This document shows, in pieces, positions 22,859 to 37,689 of a DNA stretch of 64,000 bases. Under the pieces are notes generated by a model. The model was not told the origin of the DNA. It did not search any database and saw only the letters and a list, made by a program, of their open reading frames with translations. The translations under genes were made by a program, and so were the position numbers. Each line of letters opens with the position of its first letter. Position 1 is the stretch's first letter. This stretch comes from Schistocephalus solidus. Lineage: Eukaryota > Platyhelminthes > Cestoda > Diphyllobothriidea > Diphyllobothriidae. The stretch is taken from NCBI GenBank assembly GCA_017591395.1, contig WEDG01000242.1, positions 496,001 through 560,000 on the forward strand, given 5' to 3'.

Positions 22859-24937
22859 TCATCGGCTTGGGCGGAACTGTGGTGATGGAAAGACGTAACT
22901 GCACCGGTCCTCAGTGGCGGACTTATCTCCCGTCGCCTCCGTAATCGCTGTTGAGCAATAGGATGCCGGCGATCGGTCAGACTCGTCGGCGTGCACTTTA
23001 ATTCGCTTACAACTCTCCTCTTTTCCCGTGTCTTCGCCAATAAACGGCGAAACAGCCGTTATCTCACGTTTTATGCCATGCTCGGCTAGGCGGTCAATCC
23101 AAACGTTGCTGCTGCTGCTGCTAGTATTTCGTCCGGGGCTCTCCATCGGGTCCCCGGTGTCTGTCCGACGTTCTGTGGTCTCGGTCCCCTTCGTCGCCAC
23201 ACCTCGTGTCTCCTCGTCATCCTCGTCTTCGGTGTTAACTCGCCCCTCGTCGTCTTCGCAATGAGTTCTCACGTGTTTGTTTAAGTGATCACTTCTGAGG
23301 AACCGCTTGTGGCAGAAGGGACAGATGAAGCGTTTCTCTCCGGTATGAGTTCTTAGGTGTCGCTGGAGTTCATCGGAGCGGGTAAACCTCTTGCCGCATA
23401 GCAGCCAATTACAGACAAACGGTCGCTCTCCCGTGTGCCAACGCAAATGCGCCTTCAGGTGACTGGTCTTGTTATAGACTTTTCCACAGCCGGGCACGTG
23501 ACAACTGTGCAGATTGTGACGACGCAGTTCCGCAGCCAACTCCGGATTGGTCAATGCAGCGTGGTCCGCCTGCGCGCAGTTAGGGCAGTCACAACTGGTA
23601 CGACCTACGTAGCGTCGAGAGCTTCCATTGGTGGTATTTGCGCTGCCGCGTGATACCGGGGGGCGGGCCTGGGGTAGAGGCAGTCGGAGAGTCGGTTCGC
23701 GGGCCATGGAGGTAGTGAGATAGGACGCAGGACCAGTGTTTGTCTCAGGGCCCCGCGAATCGCTGTCGTTAAGACTGACGGCCGGACTGAAGCACTCCTT
23801 CTTTGGTGCCAGATAACCAACAGGGGAGCACCCCTGGGCAGCAGCCGCGGCAGCTAGAAAGTAGCTGTAGGAATCGGAAGTGAGGAAAGAGGCGGCGGTC
23901 TTACTGGGCAGCTGTGTGATCACCTCAGAAAGGTGGCCAGCAGACGAATCACTTTCAGCAGCAACAGATACCCCCGCAAGGCCAACGAAGGGGTGGATAT
24001 CATTGACAAGGTCCAGTGAGGCACTGGTGGTTATTGCGGAAGAATTTCTCTCAAGACTGGCCTGATTCTGCTGGTGATGCTGGTACTGGGGCCAGTTTGA
24101 CCAGGGCGAAAGAAAGCTGGCAGGAATGTCACCATAAATGCCAGACAGCCAGCTGGGTGCCAGATTGCCAGAATGACCCCGACTGGCCAACACCTCGGGT
24201 TCCATCTGAAGGGGACGTTGCAGCTGATCCCATACTGTTTGCTCTCGGGACACGTCTATTAGGGGGAGATCTGGCGGAAGGTAGCAGGGCTGTGCCTGCT
24301 GATAACTGGCACTGTACGTGGAGGTGGGACCGAGATGTTGATGCTGTTGGTGCTCTGGCTGAACGCATTCATTTTGCGTGCAGAGGCTCGAAGACCAGCT
24401 CTGTTGGGTAGACGGAAATGGATGGTCACAAGTTCGTACGGTTTCCTTCTCTACTTCAGCCCCTCTCAGACTGGAGGATGCAGCTTGGTAGTGAAACTTG
24501 TTCTCGGCCATGCAGGAGCTCGGAGTCTGGGCGCCAGCCATAGCGGCGAAGGCTGCAACGGCGGCCCTAGCTGCAATATCTGGGGTCAATTTCGAGGGCT
24601 GCGCCGGTGCTGGTGGAGATGGGCTGCGGGTCTGCTCTGATTGATAAGTCGTCGAGGGGTAGGTGGACCCAAACTGTGGAGAGGAAAGCAAGTCGTAAAA
24701 TGTGGAGTGTGTTGCAGGGAGGCGGGAGCGGTTGGTTGGACAGGCATCCGCGTAGAAGTCCGTGTTAGTGGAGAACAGAGGCCTGCCGAAGCCGGCGCTA
24801 CGAGGACAGGCCACCTCACGTTCCGCCGATGGCAGCAAAACCCCTTGGGGGGAATGCCCAATGCTTTGACAATGGGCCTCTAGCATGTTCAGTGAGTCAG
24901 AGCTGGGGGCGATGAAGGGCTTTGTTACCCTAGTCTC
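22859..24937 (-). CDS. sp6-9: Sp6-9 (SP8/9-like) zinc-finger transcription factor, main exon
   Basis: A 675-residue open frame from ATG at 24886, plus 17 further in-frame codons upstream to a splice acceptor (polypyrimidine tract then CTAG) ending at 24938. Numbering from that Met: an Sp-box-like motif [13 protein letters not shown] straddles the Met (SP8 has AMLAATCNKIG); Gln/His-rich low complexity about 170-275; Ala run 345-350; [14 protein letters not shown] with the Btd box at 432-437; then [13 protein letters not shown] and three C2H2 fingers. Zinc ligands are C462/C467/H480/H484, C492/C497/H510/H514 and C522/C525/H538/H542. The DNA-reading helices [16 protein letters not shown] and RSDHLNKH are the standard GC/GT-box set. 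An acidic stretch (543-560) and a Ser-rich tail follow. RRYxGRxxCDCPNC and LHSC favour the Sp6-9 group over Sp1-4 or Sp5. The protein is expected to be nuclear. Its relatives pattern limbs, head or epidermis in animals; the role here is inference. Confidence 0.95.
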   Translation of the reverse strand, partial: ETRVTKPFIAPSSDSLNMLEAHCQSIGHSPQGVLLPSAEREVACPRSAGFGRPLFSTNTDFYADACPTNRSRLPATHSTFYDLLSSPQFGSTYPSTTYQSEQTRSPSPPAPAQPSKLTPDIAARAAVAAFAAMAGAQTPSSCMAENKFHYQAASSSLRGAEVEKETVRTCDHPFPSTQQSWSSSLCTQNECVQPEHQQHQHLGPTSTYSASYQQAQPCYLPPDLPLIDVSREQTVWDQLQRPLQMEPEVLASRGHSGNLAPSWLSGIYGDIPASFLSPWSNWPQYQHHQQNQASLERNSSAITTSASLDLVNDIHPFVGLAGVSVAAESDSSAGHLSEVITQLPSKTAASFLTSDSYSYFLAAAAAAQGCSPVGYLAPKKECFSPAVSLNDSDSRGPETNTGPASYLTTSMAREPTLRLPLPQARPPVSRGSANTTNGSSRRYVGRTSCDCPNCAQADHAALTNPELAAELRRHNLHSCHVPGCGKVYNKTSHLKAHLRWHTGERPFVCNWLLCGKRFTRSDELQRHLRTHTGEKRFICPFCHKRFLRSDHLNKHVRTHCEDDEGRVNTEDEDDEETRGVATKGTETTERRTDTGDPMESPGRNTSSSSSNVWIDRLAEHGIKREITAVSPFIGEDTGKEESCKRIKVHADESDRSPASYCSTAITEATGDKSATEDRCSYVFPSPQFRPSR

Positions 24938-26890
24938 CTAGAAAAAAAGACAGCAGTTATTTGCAATTTGAGTTACGTCGCCAGTACTACTTATACTATT
25001 ATTTTATGGATGAGATCAGTCGTCAGCCAGGTCAGGAAGACCTAAAGCTTAAAGACGGGTTTCTTGGTCCATGAACATGAAGTCAAAAATTCTGCCATTG
25101 AGCCAGAGGTTGGCTTTCTAATATATGTTTGGATTACCGCGTGGGAGTTTGGTGTCGGTGAGAAATTTTGACTGAAACGGTAAATACTAATTCTGTTCCC
25201 ACACTTGTGATTGAAAAAATCTTTTTGTTGTCACAAGAAGGTTTAATCTCATCCAGAAGCAGCGGCATGCCACTGTCTTTAGTTAACCGCATACAGGTTA
25301 GGAAAAATCCGTGAGACATGAATACAACCAACCAAATGCAACGAAAAGTCCCATTTTACTGACGACCCAGATGCGTCTGCCTGCTTACGAAAAGGTGCGA
25401 GGATCCCTGATCGAAAGTTTCCACCTTAACTGGAAAACATGCTTTACTTACTTTTAGATTTATCCCTTTTTATCACCATCTGTGGGAGAGGAGCTGTTGG
25501 GAAAACCTCTAGATACTCCAAAGAGTTATGTGATCAGCCAGACTGTCGTAAACCACAAACTCACGGCTCTTTAAGCGATGAGTAGAAGGCTTCACTCGGA
25601 CACCTATCCAATAATAGGATAGTGGTCTCGTTTCACAGACCTGAAGCAACGTTGCCCGTTTTGATGACACACATAAAAACGAACTGGGCACTATCCAGTT
25701 TCTGAAATGGCTTTGGACCCCTTTCCTGTCCTCATTCTATCCATTTTGCAAACCCCCTCCCCCGCCCACATCTGCCTGTCTCATGGAAGCATGTTGTTCT
25801 GTCGTGACATCTGGCTTCTGTGATAATCACCCCACGGCTATCATGTCCAATACTGCTTTTCCATGTTTATCCCTCCCCCAGACCCTTCTGTCTGACGCCT
25901 CTCAAAGGACAGTCTAAAGACAGGTCTGGCTACCTCTGGCTTAGAGAACTGCCTAACCAACGCCCCTGTCGGCCATCTGGAACTGGCTGCAAGATGGGCG
26001 GGAAATTGAAAATACACGTAGAGCCACCTGTCAATAGGGACACCTCGGTTGACCACTGGCATTCACCGTCCCCACCCTCTTAGTGGCCCGAAGTTGGCCT
26101 AATTACTTTTGTCATGTTTTCATGCCGGCATGTGCGGGGGAGGTGTGATAAAATGAGGGGGGAGGGAAAAGGACGCTAAGCCACCTGCTACTTCACTCAC
26201 ATTGACCAACGGGTGGCATCACTTTCCAGGAGAAGATATAGCCCACAACTACCCCTTCATCCTGTGCTGGCGACAGAATGCAACTAATACCTGAGTTATC
26301 CTGGGCCGCATGACGTCGCAGCGGAGAACCCTGGACCTCAGATCCCATCTACCACAGTCAAAGTAACCGACTGCCATCGAACAACCAGGTCCTACTCCTG
26401 CCCTCTACGGTTGGCTCCAGTTTCAGACGTGGTCTGAACAGCAGTCGAAGCTAACTTTCCAAAGTTGGACATTTAACATAAAAGGTCAATGTGGTTCATC
26501 AATCCAGACTAGAGGCAGTAGGAGAATGCTTTTTACTTTAGTTGTTGTCGCAGTCAAGGAGCTGTGTAGCGAATCAACTTGATAAGAATTAAACCATTGT
26601 ACTATGGGTTGCAAACACTGCGGGAACATGCCATCAACTCCATCAATTATTCATTTCGTCCATATAGTCGAACCTCGATTTCATGTGGCATGAACTTTGC
26701 GGCAGCAAACCACAAGAGGGACGTTATACTTCGGTTGAAGTGGAAACGACTTAGTGGTACAGACTCCGGTCTTACGATTGGCCAGCTGCCGAGGCGAACG
26801 AAAGCAGCAGCAGCAGAATTTCTTAGCTCATGGTCTTGTATGTTCTGGCAGCTTCTTGATCTTCATATTATGCAGAAAAAAAGCGTAAAT
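24938..26890. other. Upstream intron/flank of the Sp6-9 gene
   Basis: Begins with the polypyrimidine tract of the Sp6-9 acceptor on the minus strand (24941-24950). An upstream coding exon ending at a codon boundary is expected but I could not identify it. No other feature was recognised. Confidence 0.45.
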
Positions 26891-26892
26891 TA

Positions 26893-27045
26893 AGTTGACC
26901 CAGTTGTTAAAAACTGGGCGCCGCGTTGGGACTTGAACCCATGACAACACGAGGAAGGCTTTAGAACAGCCAACGCTCGAGCCACTTCTGCTAGGAGGCC
27001 CCATCGGGATCTGGGAGTTTAATAACCCTTGGGTCAAGTAAGCCA
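26893..27045 (-). repeat. R3 tRNA-like SINE copy
   Basis: On the minus strand: GGGGCCTCCTAGCAGAAGTGG (A-box side, eroded), an anticodon-like arm with GGCT and AGCC around the seven-base loop GTTCTAA, then a B-box-like ATGGGTTCAAGTCCCAAC. The R3 tail, revcomp of TTGACCCAGTTGTTAAAAAC, follows. The part between the anticodon-like and T-like arms is longer than in most tRNAs, as in class II tRNAs. Confidence 0.7.
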
Positions 27046-27104
27046 CCCAGCCAAATGCAGCATATGGAATCCACCAGATGACTACCAGAGGATTTGCGTA
27101 AGTA

Positions 27105-27165
27105 ATTTGACGTAGTTGCAAAAAACTCGACAGCCACGGTGAGATTCGAACCCATGGCATATAAA
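27105..27165 (-). repeat. Truncated R3 SINE copy
   Basis: Only the B-box end (minus strand CATGGGTTCGAATCTCACCG) and the tail (revcomp of TGACGTAGTTGCAAAAAACT) remain, in the same orientation as the copy 60 bp away. Confidence 0.65.
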
Positions 27166-28804
27166 TGTATTCTACCGATTGGAATCTTTTAAAGGAGCGG
27201 GTCGTGGGGCCCAGGGTAGATAGTTCCTAGACCCCCGACGTCGGAGGTCTCTACACACATTGGCCAGCGTTCGAAATTCACTCACATTTGAGGCGACCTG
27301 GGATTCATATATGAGCGCTCAACAGGGTCATTACTAGATTTCTTCCCTTCCTTCTTGGGTTTAAGTTCTGCAAAAAAATCGAGACAAAAGTGGCACAAGG
27401 AGAATACAATTGCTGAAAAAACGGCGTGTGCGTCTTTGAGGCCCCGACTTAACCTCTGCAAGGCGTCGGTGCTAAATGACACCCGTATAAGAGCTCTAAA
27501 AAGTAGCTACTGCGGGGAAGAAGAGAAAAAAATGCCAAAAGTTTCCTTCAGTTTAACTGTGAGGCCTGCTTCGGCGTTAGAATGCTTCAGTGTTGCTTAA
27601 CCTTCACAGGAAGTAGCTTGTTGACGGTGCTTTCCTCTAAAAAGATCCTAGAAGTGCCTAACAGACCCTCGGCTGTTCGAAGATGGCGCTAATTCAGATA
27701 ATAAAAACCTCACTGGAATTTAACTTAACCGATAAACGTGGCTTGACAGCGTACTGGCCAAGGTTAATAAAAAAGACGCGGTTAAGTAAATCCGACTACG
27801 AATTCTAATACCTCAGTGGCAGTAATTTTTGGATTCTGCTGCGGCCTATTTGAGGATGAGACATTCATGGGCAGAAAACGCTCGTTATTGGCCTGAGGAT
27901 CGTAAGTTGTGGTCTAATGTTCTTCCGCCTGAGCTGCCCAGCGGAATTCCATATTTTCTGACTTGTAAGGCGAGCCAACTACAACACTAATATACTTTAC
28001 TGACCCTTCTGTCTGGCTTTAATTTTAGTGGAGTAAAACATTGTCAGGTGGAAAAAAAACCTTTTACTTGCGGTTACTTGATGCAGATCTGCTTTGATAT
28101 TTTCGTTCACAGTTCTGATCATCTTTAGCCTGGTAATCAAGTAGTATAAACGTTCTATTTTCTGAGTGTTTTCGACGCAAGCACTTTTTTGCTACCTTTG
28201 GGACCTCACGGACAATGAGGCACGTAACTTTACATGAATGAACTGACCCTGCAGCTAGAGAGCAAAATGCGAGTACCAGCTTCCTGAAACCACACTTAAG
28301 GATGAAGTGGGTAACCATCGGGACTAGATCAGGGAAGCAAGATAAATCAGACAAATTTGTAACGTTTAACAGCATTTGGTCCCCTCCCCCCCTCCCGCCT
28401 ACCGTCCCCAACAGACTCGATGATGCACTCGATTCCCTGCCGGAATGGTGTCTCCGCATAAACGGTGGGTCCGATTAGCGAAATCACAACTTCCAATCAT
28501 TTAGGAAAATCTAAAAAGATGATCCGAAAATCCAGATATGGTTCAAGTATAGGGATAGTGTTTAGCGAGCTGAAATTGAGTAGCTAAAGACGCAGCTTCA
28601 ACCTTTGGAGGCTAGTAAACTTGTCATGTTTAGCGATTTTGTTATTATGTTCAAACTCCCCAAAGCACTAATTCATAATTTAACTCGGTTCTCAATCCTT
28701 GCTGGCCTTTCCGATGTCACAACCATGGGTAGGATCGGCTAGTTCATTTGAAAGAAGAATCCAAAAACACCAGTAATAGGGATTTAAATTCACTCCAGGT
28801 TGAG
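27166..28804. other. No recognised feature
   Basis: A 131-codon minus-strand frame (28064-28459) has no motif, splice partner or family resemblance. No repeats recognised. Confidence 0.4.
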
Positions 28805-29078
28805 AACTGCTTATATAGCCACCCAAACAGGAGACAGGAGAAGGAACGCTTTACACAGGTAAGGTAGGTGGGTTTTCGTTAAATAACAACAAGTCCAAAT
28901 ACGCCCATGTCATAACGCTAAAATTAACGCTAACCCAAATCTCAACCGTACCTATAATTTTACCCCTAACCCCACCCTTAAACCAAACCACAACCTTACC
29001 CCGTATTTCCGGGGAATTTAGTGCTTGCAGGTGGTTCCTTTATCCATCTCCTGCCGGGGAGCACATAAGCAATCCCTG
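28805..29078. mobile_element. F foldback element with telomere-like core
   Basis: The outer left arm CTGCTTATATAGCCACCC and outer right arm GGGGAGCACATAAGCAATCC are inverted copies, as are the inner blocks GGAGACAGGAGAAGGAAC and GGTTCCTTTATCCATCTCCT. The core (28915-29005) is a run of CTAACCC variants. The core strand is C-rich on the plus strand. Confidence 0.75.
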
Positions 29079-32025
<2,947 letters not shown>

Positions 32026-32042
32026 GGGGGGGGGGGGGGGGG
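32026..32042 (+). repeat. G17 homopolymer
   Basis: Seventeen consecutive G residues. The length is likely uncertain in any assembly. Confidence 0.9.
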
Positions 32043-32454
32043 ACGACTAGGCTACAACAACACTTGGGAATCTGACGGCCTTTATGTTCGAGTCACGTGG
32101 CGGTAATTTTAGGAAATCGGCTAGCAGGCTGGCGGAAATTGGTGAAGAGTTTAGGTACCAAGGGGCAGATCCAGAATGTGGGCCTGCCGACGGCCCAAGG
32201 TCTAAAGTAGGGATGATTGATGGAGCCTAAGAATGAGTAAGTCACAGAAGGAGGCAAGCGACACGGGAGGGATAATTTATGGCCTGGTTGCCACCATCCG
32301 ACGCTGTTGACTATCGTTAATCTCGCAATCAGTGAACGCCACTCCCATGTCTCGCAGAACATTTCGACTTTCCAACAATAGAACGTGAACCTGTAGATAA
32401 AAGTATACGACCCAACAACCAAATAATCGGAATTTTAAACCTAGGATGTATGTC

Positions 32455-32520
32455 CTTGGGTTGGGTGACCAGTAACTTATCATGCTATTTGAACCCGAAG
32501 TTGCCATTCCAGTCTCACTT
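32455..32520 (+). repeat. R1 spacer fragment
   Basis: GGGTTGGGTGACCAGTAACT followed by GCCATTCCAGTCTC matches the R1 spacer and the block after it. The tRNA-like head is absent on the left. Confidence 0.4.
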
Positions 32521-32938
32521 TTCCCTGTTTATAAAAATTCTGGACTACCAATGTCTGGTGACCATGCGATCATCTCCACAGGCTGTAGGCCCGTAGCTCA
32601 AAGTAAACCTGTAAGAATGCATTCAAGGTAAGTCGGTGAAACTTACACGCACATAACTGTAGCCCCCTGGTAGTACGATGGGCACAAGATCCAGAAACGA
32701 AAGTAACTATAATTCATAGAATTTTGCTATTTCCCGGTTGTTAATTTACCTCTTATAAACCAGCTGGATAAGGAACAGCCAGAAAACCGCAAGCAACACC
32801 TTGCTCCGCGTGTCGTATATGGCTAAATTCGAACAGATAGGGACCGGACGCCATGGTGAGGCTAATTGCGTTCTGGATCAGTCGGTATACGGTAAATAGG
32901 ATTAAGCATCTACTGATGATCAAACACCCAACTACCGG

Positions 32939-33058
32939 TGGGTCTCGTAGCTCAGGTGTCTAGAGCATTTACTTTACTAAAACCTTTCCTTTGCTGTCCT
33001 AGGCCCAAATCCCACCAATGTCGCCGAGTTTTTCAAAACTGGTTCAAATTAAATATTC
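32939..33058 (+). repeat. R3 tRNA-like SINE copy, plus strand
   Basis: GGGTCTCGTAGCTCAGGTGTCTAGAGC gives a good A-box and D-arm (AGCTC/GAGC-like). A decayed B-box region AGGCCCAAATCCCACC and the R3 tail GCCGAGTTTTTCAAAACTGG follow. It is the only plus-strand R3 copy in the window. Confidence 0.65.
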
Positions 33059-36000
33059 AGATCTACCAACCTTATTAAAAAAACACTGTTTAAAGTTGTC
33101 CATTATTTTGGCCGTTAGAAGGAATTTTTAAGGTACGCGATATGTGCTTGCTCTACTTCCCTACTGAATTTTGACAGTATAAACTTAACCAGACTAAGAC
33201 ATTGAGAAGGGAAATAGCCCACCAAAAACCAAGGACGTTCAAATTCTTTAGTTTTAAGGCATAAATTGTTCATTGTCCGGTCAGTTAAAAATCGTCGCTG
33301 AGCGTGATCGGAAGTTTACTGTTGGCGTATGGTTTCTAGCTATAATTTAATCCTAAGGCCAATTAGACATGTGCAAGTGAGTAGTTAAGCTTACTACTCA
33401 GTCAGATTATCCGGCCTGGGTCACAAGGCCATGCAGTGGTTGTGTTAGGTTTCCTCTAGCCTGTTTTCCTCTATTTCACAGGACACCACTCTTTTAGGAT
33501 CAATGACCTGACTGAAAACACACCATAACCAAGGATTGAATCACATTTAAAAGATGAAATATCATGCCTAAAATTAACATTTTATGGTAAGAGAATCCAC
33601 CAGCGAATTGCAGTACGCCAATCTTCAAAAAGATGAATATTATTGCCATGCGGCACAAGCGATTTTGTTCGAACTAAAACTTTGCACATTTTCAGCAACG
33701 TACATACACTGTTGTCACCTATTCAGGAAAAGTTTAACATGATTAGATCAGAACAGTATGGTTCCTCCTCCCAAGGGACTAGAGCTTTGAATGCACACTT
33801 TCCTCTACCATGACAGGAATACATCGCTGTTGCCCTCAAATTATCTGAAAGAGAAGAGACACTCGGAAACGAAATTTCACTGTGGTAGGCGGCCACGTTT
33901 ATAAACAAGTACCTTGTAATTATCAAAAATAGATCATATGACATAGAATTCAAAAAGAATGATTTTGATGGGTGTCAAAATATAATTATAAAGTAACATG
34001 AATGGGGCAGGTGCTGATTAAAACCAAAGAGCTCACACTTACAATTGGCATTACGACCCCTAGAACGCATACGAGGCCTTTTGATGGGCGTTGTGCGCTC
34101 GCGCGATGGTGTTCGTGACAGGAAGGTAGTTAATGACAGAGCTAGTGCGAAGGGCGTGGGAGGAGGCCGCGAAAACCGAGTGTCCGTCGTCTAGTATGCA
34201 GTGGGCGTCACCTGGCCTCGACTTCTCTTTCTACTCTATTGATTCACTTCTGCTGCTGCTCGCTTTTGCCTTGGTTCAGCACTGGTGACAGCTCTGCGCG
34301 TATTTTCCTCTACTGCCACATGCTACGTACTGGAGTGCGCACAGGAGGCTGCGTAATATAATTGGTCCCAGCAGCCGCCTCGCCCGTCAGTGCAGACACA
34401 ACGACGACCAATCAGAACCCTCTGTCGCCTGCTGCCACACGCCCACATACGACCATGTGTATATTCACAGGTGTCGGCCCGATTTTTATTAGCCAATTAT
34501 AAATTACGAGGGCCGCACCTATCACTGTAGGCCGCGAACACCAAGGCTAACGGAACGCCACCACCAGCAGTGAAATTCCAGTCAGACAAGTTCTACTTTT
34601 GTTGGAAAGTAGTACGCTGGCGAGGTAAACCCATTTATGCAAATTAATCAGTAGTGATATTTTGAGATGAGACGAGGTCGGTATGGCTTTCGCTGACTTC
34701 TAGAGTTTTGGGCACAATTTATGCGAAATTCGGGCTTTATAACAGTCCCTAACTTTGTTAAGCCAAATAGGTTCACGGGTTAAAGGTTTTTTTTCTCCAA
34801 AACATGATTGACGCATGAAACAGTCTCCGACGAAGGGTATGTATTAATTCATGGTTAAGTGGCGTTTCGTGAAGCTCGAAAAAATGTGCTTCTAAAAGAG
34901 GTTTAGAAGCAAACTCGTGGGATTTATATGTGTACGGTAAAATAATTAATTAATGAATGTTTGCAAACGGTTTCAGATACATATTTGCCAAAAAATCCAT
35001 GCTCCGAAAATTGACTGCGTAATATATTTCCCTACTGAATGTCTAAGTAAACAAACCGAAAGGTTTGCAGCGGATTAGGTGTAAAAGATCTTAATTTTTG
35101 GATCAGTAGCATTTTGATCCTATGCTTACAACGTGTCCATTTTTTAAAAAAAACTATAGAAATAAAAGCTACAGTGCTTAAAAACCCGAAAAAAAAGCTC
35201 TTTCAGATAGTTTGTACATTTCAGAAGAATGACATGGCAGCTGGATGTCCATGTACCTACAAACAGTCCAACTGTTTAGAACGTCTTCGAAAGGCAAACC
35301 TTCGCGTATAAAAGTGTCACGCTCGTGAACATTCTGATACAAGAATACCTGCTTTCCTATAAGATAGTTAGGTTCTCCTATGCGTCCTCCGATTTTTGTA
35401 GCATACTAAAGCACCTACATCGTGGAACACATTTCCTTTGGCGAAGGAGGAAGCGCGACGCTAATCTCCCCCCCCCCAGCCTTTTGCTTACCATACCCCT
35501 TCACTCGTCCAGTTTGATACAAAAAAATATTTGACTGAATCCCACTAAACTTTTGAGGCATAATTCGATATCACCTATAGGGAAAAGGCGTTGTTGAGAA
35601 ACTTACCAGCTTTCGATTTGAAGAGAGAAATCTGTGCGATAATTAACTTTCCACAAACTTCCGAGAGAGATTATTTCAGGAGATTTGTTGCTATTTCGCT
35701 GCATGACCTAATAGAAAATAGATAAGTATGTGGTAGATAAGCGCCTCTTACTGTAATGTAAAGAGGTTATTTCAGTCTAGAGAGTAAGTGGATGGCACTT
35801 CACCTACTCCGTCAGTTTTTAGACAAAACGTCTTTACTCGCGTTTGGTGGTAAAAGTCATTGGTGACATCCTTTATTTCCTAACTAAACTAACCTCTTCT
35901 AAGTATTTGCTGGAATGGCAATCAATCAGTTCCGTAAGAAACCAACACAGAACGCTACTGAAAATGTAAAATTAACCAATATTCACTGTACTGTTCCAAC

Positions 36001-36298
36001 TGTTAAGGGCCTAACGACCTACCCGCTTAAGGAGCTTAGATGCCGTAGATCACATATCGCTAAACCTTTTAAACCAGACCAAATGACCCAGTGTAGTCTC
36101 ATTGGGTATATTTGCCATCATCAACCACACAACTGTAGGCGCCGCCAGGAATGCATTTCTAGCTTAGAGCAGATCACTATATTCGAGGGTCTACAGGTGC
36201 AGACCGAAATGTGCTGTGAACACTTGGTGCGAAGTACATCAGCTGCTGCAGGATAACCACGCGGTATTAATTGAATTGCTATTACTATCATACACCTC
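33059..36298. other. No gene recognised; CCAAT-rich patch at 34360-34505
   Basis: Three CCAAT motifs lie close together: ATTGG near 34361, GACCAATCAGAAC near 34407 and AGCCAATTATAAATTA near 34490, the last with a TATA-like element. Flanking sequence 34080-34560 is more GC-rich than its surroundings. A promoter is possible, but no coding exon was recognised on either side, so this is weak. Confidence 0.3.
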
Positions 36299-36635
36299 TG
36301 AAATTATTTACTATACTGGTAGCAAAGGTACTAGCTAAAAGTCCAGACACAGCTAGCCAACAGCTAGCTGATGGGCATCGGCCCATATATTCCTATCACA
36401 TTTCGGTTTGCGTCTGTAGACCCTGGAGTGTACTGATCTGCTACATGTTATCTATCAATTTCTGAGGAAATTAAAAAGTTTGAAATTGTTCAAACTGAAG
36501 TATCTATCAGAAAGCACACGGGGAAGGCTGGAGACTCACTGATGAGCCGAACCCCTCACAGCTGTACCATGCAGCGGCAGAATATCGGTGAAACACGTAT
36601 CTGGGCCTTTAGCTAATACCGGTAAATAATTTCAT
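36299..36635. repeat. Inverted pair of R4 repeats
   Basis: The plus-strand half starts AAATTATTTACTATACTGGT and TAGCTAAAAGTCCAGACAC. The other half, read on the minus strand from 36635, starts AAATTATTTACCGGTATTAG and continues TGTTTCACCGATATTCTGCC and GGGGTTCGGCTCATCAGTGA to TTTTTAATTTCCTCAG. The halves meet near AATTTCTGAGGAAATT at 36456-36471. The plus half is more diverged in its middle. Confidence 0.65.
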
Positions 36636-37452
36636 AAGAAATTGAATCAGTTGGTCATCTGGTGTTTGTAAGTGAAACGCTCTTCCACTTAATTTTCTGG
36701 GTCTAGGCTCTATCGGTTGATATCAGGAGCAGGTAAGGGCACACGGGAGGGAGCGAAGGGCATAAATAAATCTGGCATTTCTGGTCTCCGTCGGGACTGT
36801 TTCTTAATATTTGCTCGCGCACAACTACGCGACAGAACCATTAGGTTCTAGACTCTGAAATTCAAAGCGGAGCCGAGATAGTCCATTACCGCCCTACGAA
36901 CAGGATAGATCAGGACAAGACATCCCATCTGTGGGAGTGTCATTAACCGTCGAAACCACATTTAGCCCGCCTAACCTACCACCGGATTAGCAGTGGATGG
37001 AGACCGAATGTCCCTGCGATTCTTGTCTGTCAGGCAAGACACACGGGCTCATTGGCCATACGTCGGCGTGTGTCTCAAATTTAAGTTTATCCATTCATAA
37101 TCAGCCATACTCATTACCCACTTCGCAGTTCGTTGGTGAGTACAAATCCGCCTCTCTAAATTCGGTCGGGCGCCCAAAGTGTGCTGTACCACCAGAAGTT
37201 CATATTAATATATGGTTATTTAGTCACGCGAAGAATGGAGCTCATCCTCACAAGCTGGTATTCCTAGCAGACGATCAAGCACCCTAGTCCGCTATAACGT
37301 CAAAAGGTACCAATTCACAAAAACGCCAGCGCTTACAGAACAGATTGGGGTTTTTCTTTCGAGTTTATTAGGCAACTACGGTTACAGTGGAGGCAAATAT
37401 CTACCATAACTGCCTACTGAAGTACAGGGATAGCGAACTAAGCTCGAAATAA
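36636..37452. other. No recognised feature
   Basis: The frame at 36997-37287 (+) has no family resemblance. Confidence 0.35.
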
Positions 37453-37689
37453 TTAAGATAATTTGGATTCCTTGCTAGTACTGCCTATTCGGCCAGGTGG
37501 TCTTTCTTTTACAAGTGCATCCCTGTTCACGTGTATTAATGCACCCTTGATATCTATATAAATTAGCTGGTATGTTTTCCTACTTTTTGAACCTTGGTAA
37601 TAGAAACACGCAAAAAGGAGTCCATCCGACAGAAACTTAAATTGAGGAGAGTAGCGGGGCTTTTTGTCGACAACTATAGCATTTTGCAA
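37453..37689 (-). pseudogene. Decayed non-LTR reverse transcriptase fragment
   Basis: The minus strand near 37570-37490 encodes LIYIDIKGALIHVNRDAL, resembling the reverse transcriptase block FIDFKGAFDSVNR-x-AL. The second catalytic-region Asp of that block (AFD) is replaced (ALI). The frame ends at 37453 and no later RT motif such as YADD is readable. Assignment rests on one motif. Confidence 0.4.

Noticed and set aside
23028..24883. Open frames of 60-131 codons opposite or overlapping the Sp6-9 exon
   Set aside because: Shadows of a GC-rich coding exon; the minus-strand frame carries all recognisable domains.
28064..28459. 131-codon minus-strand frame
   Set aside because: No family resemblance and no supporting splice signals.
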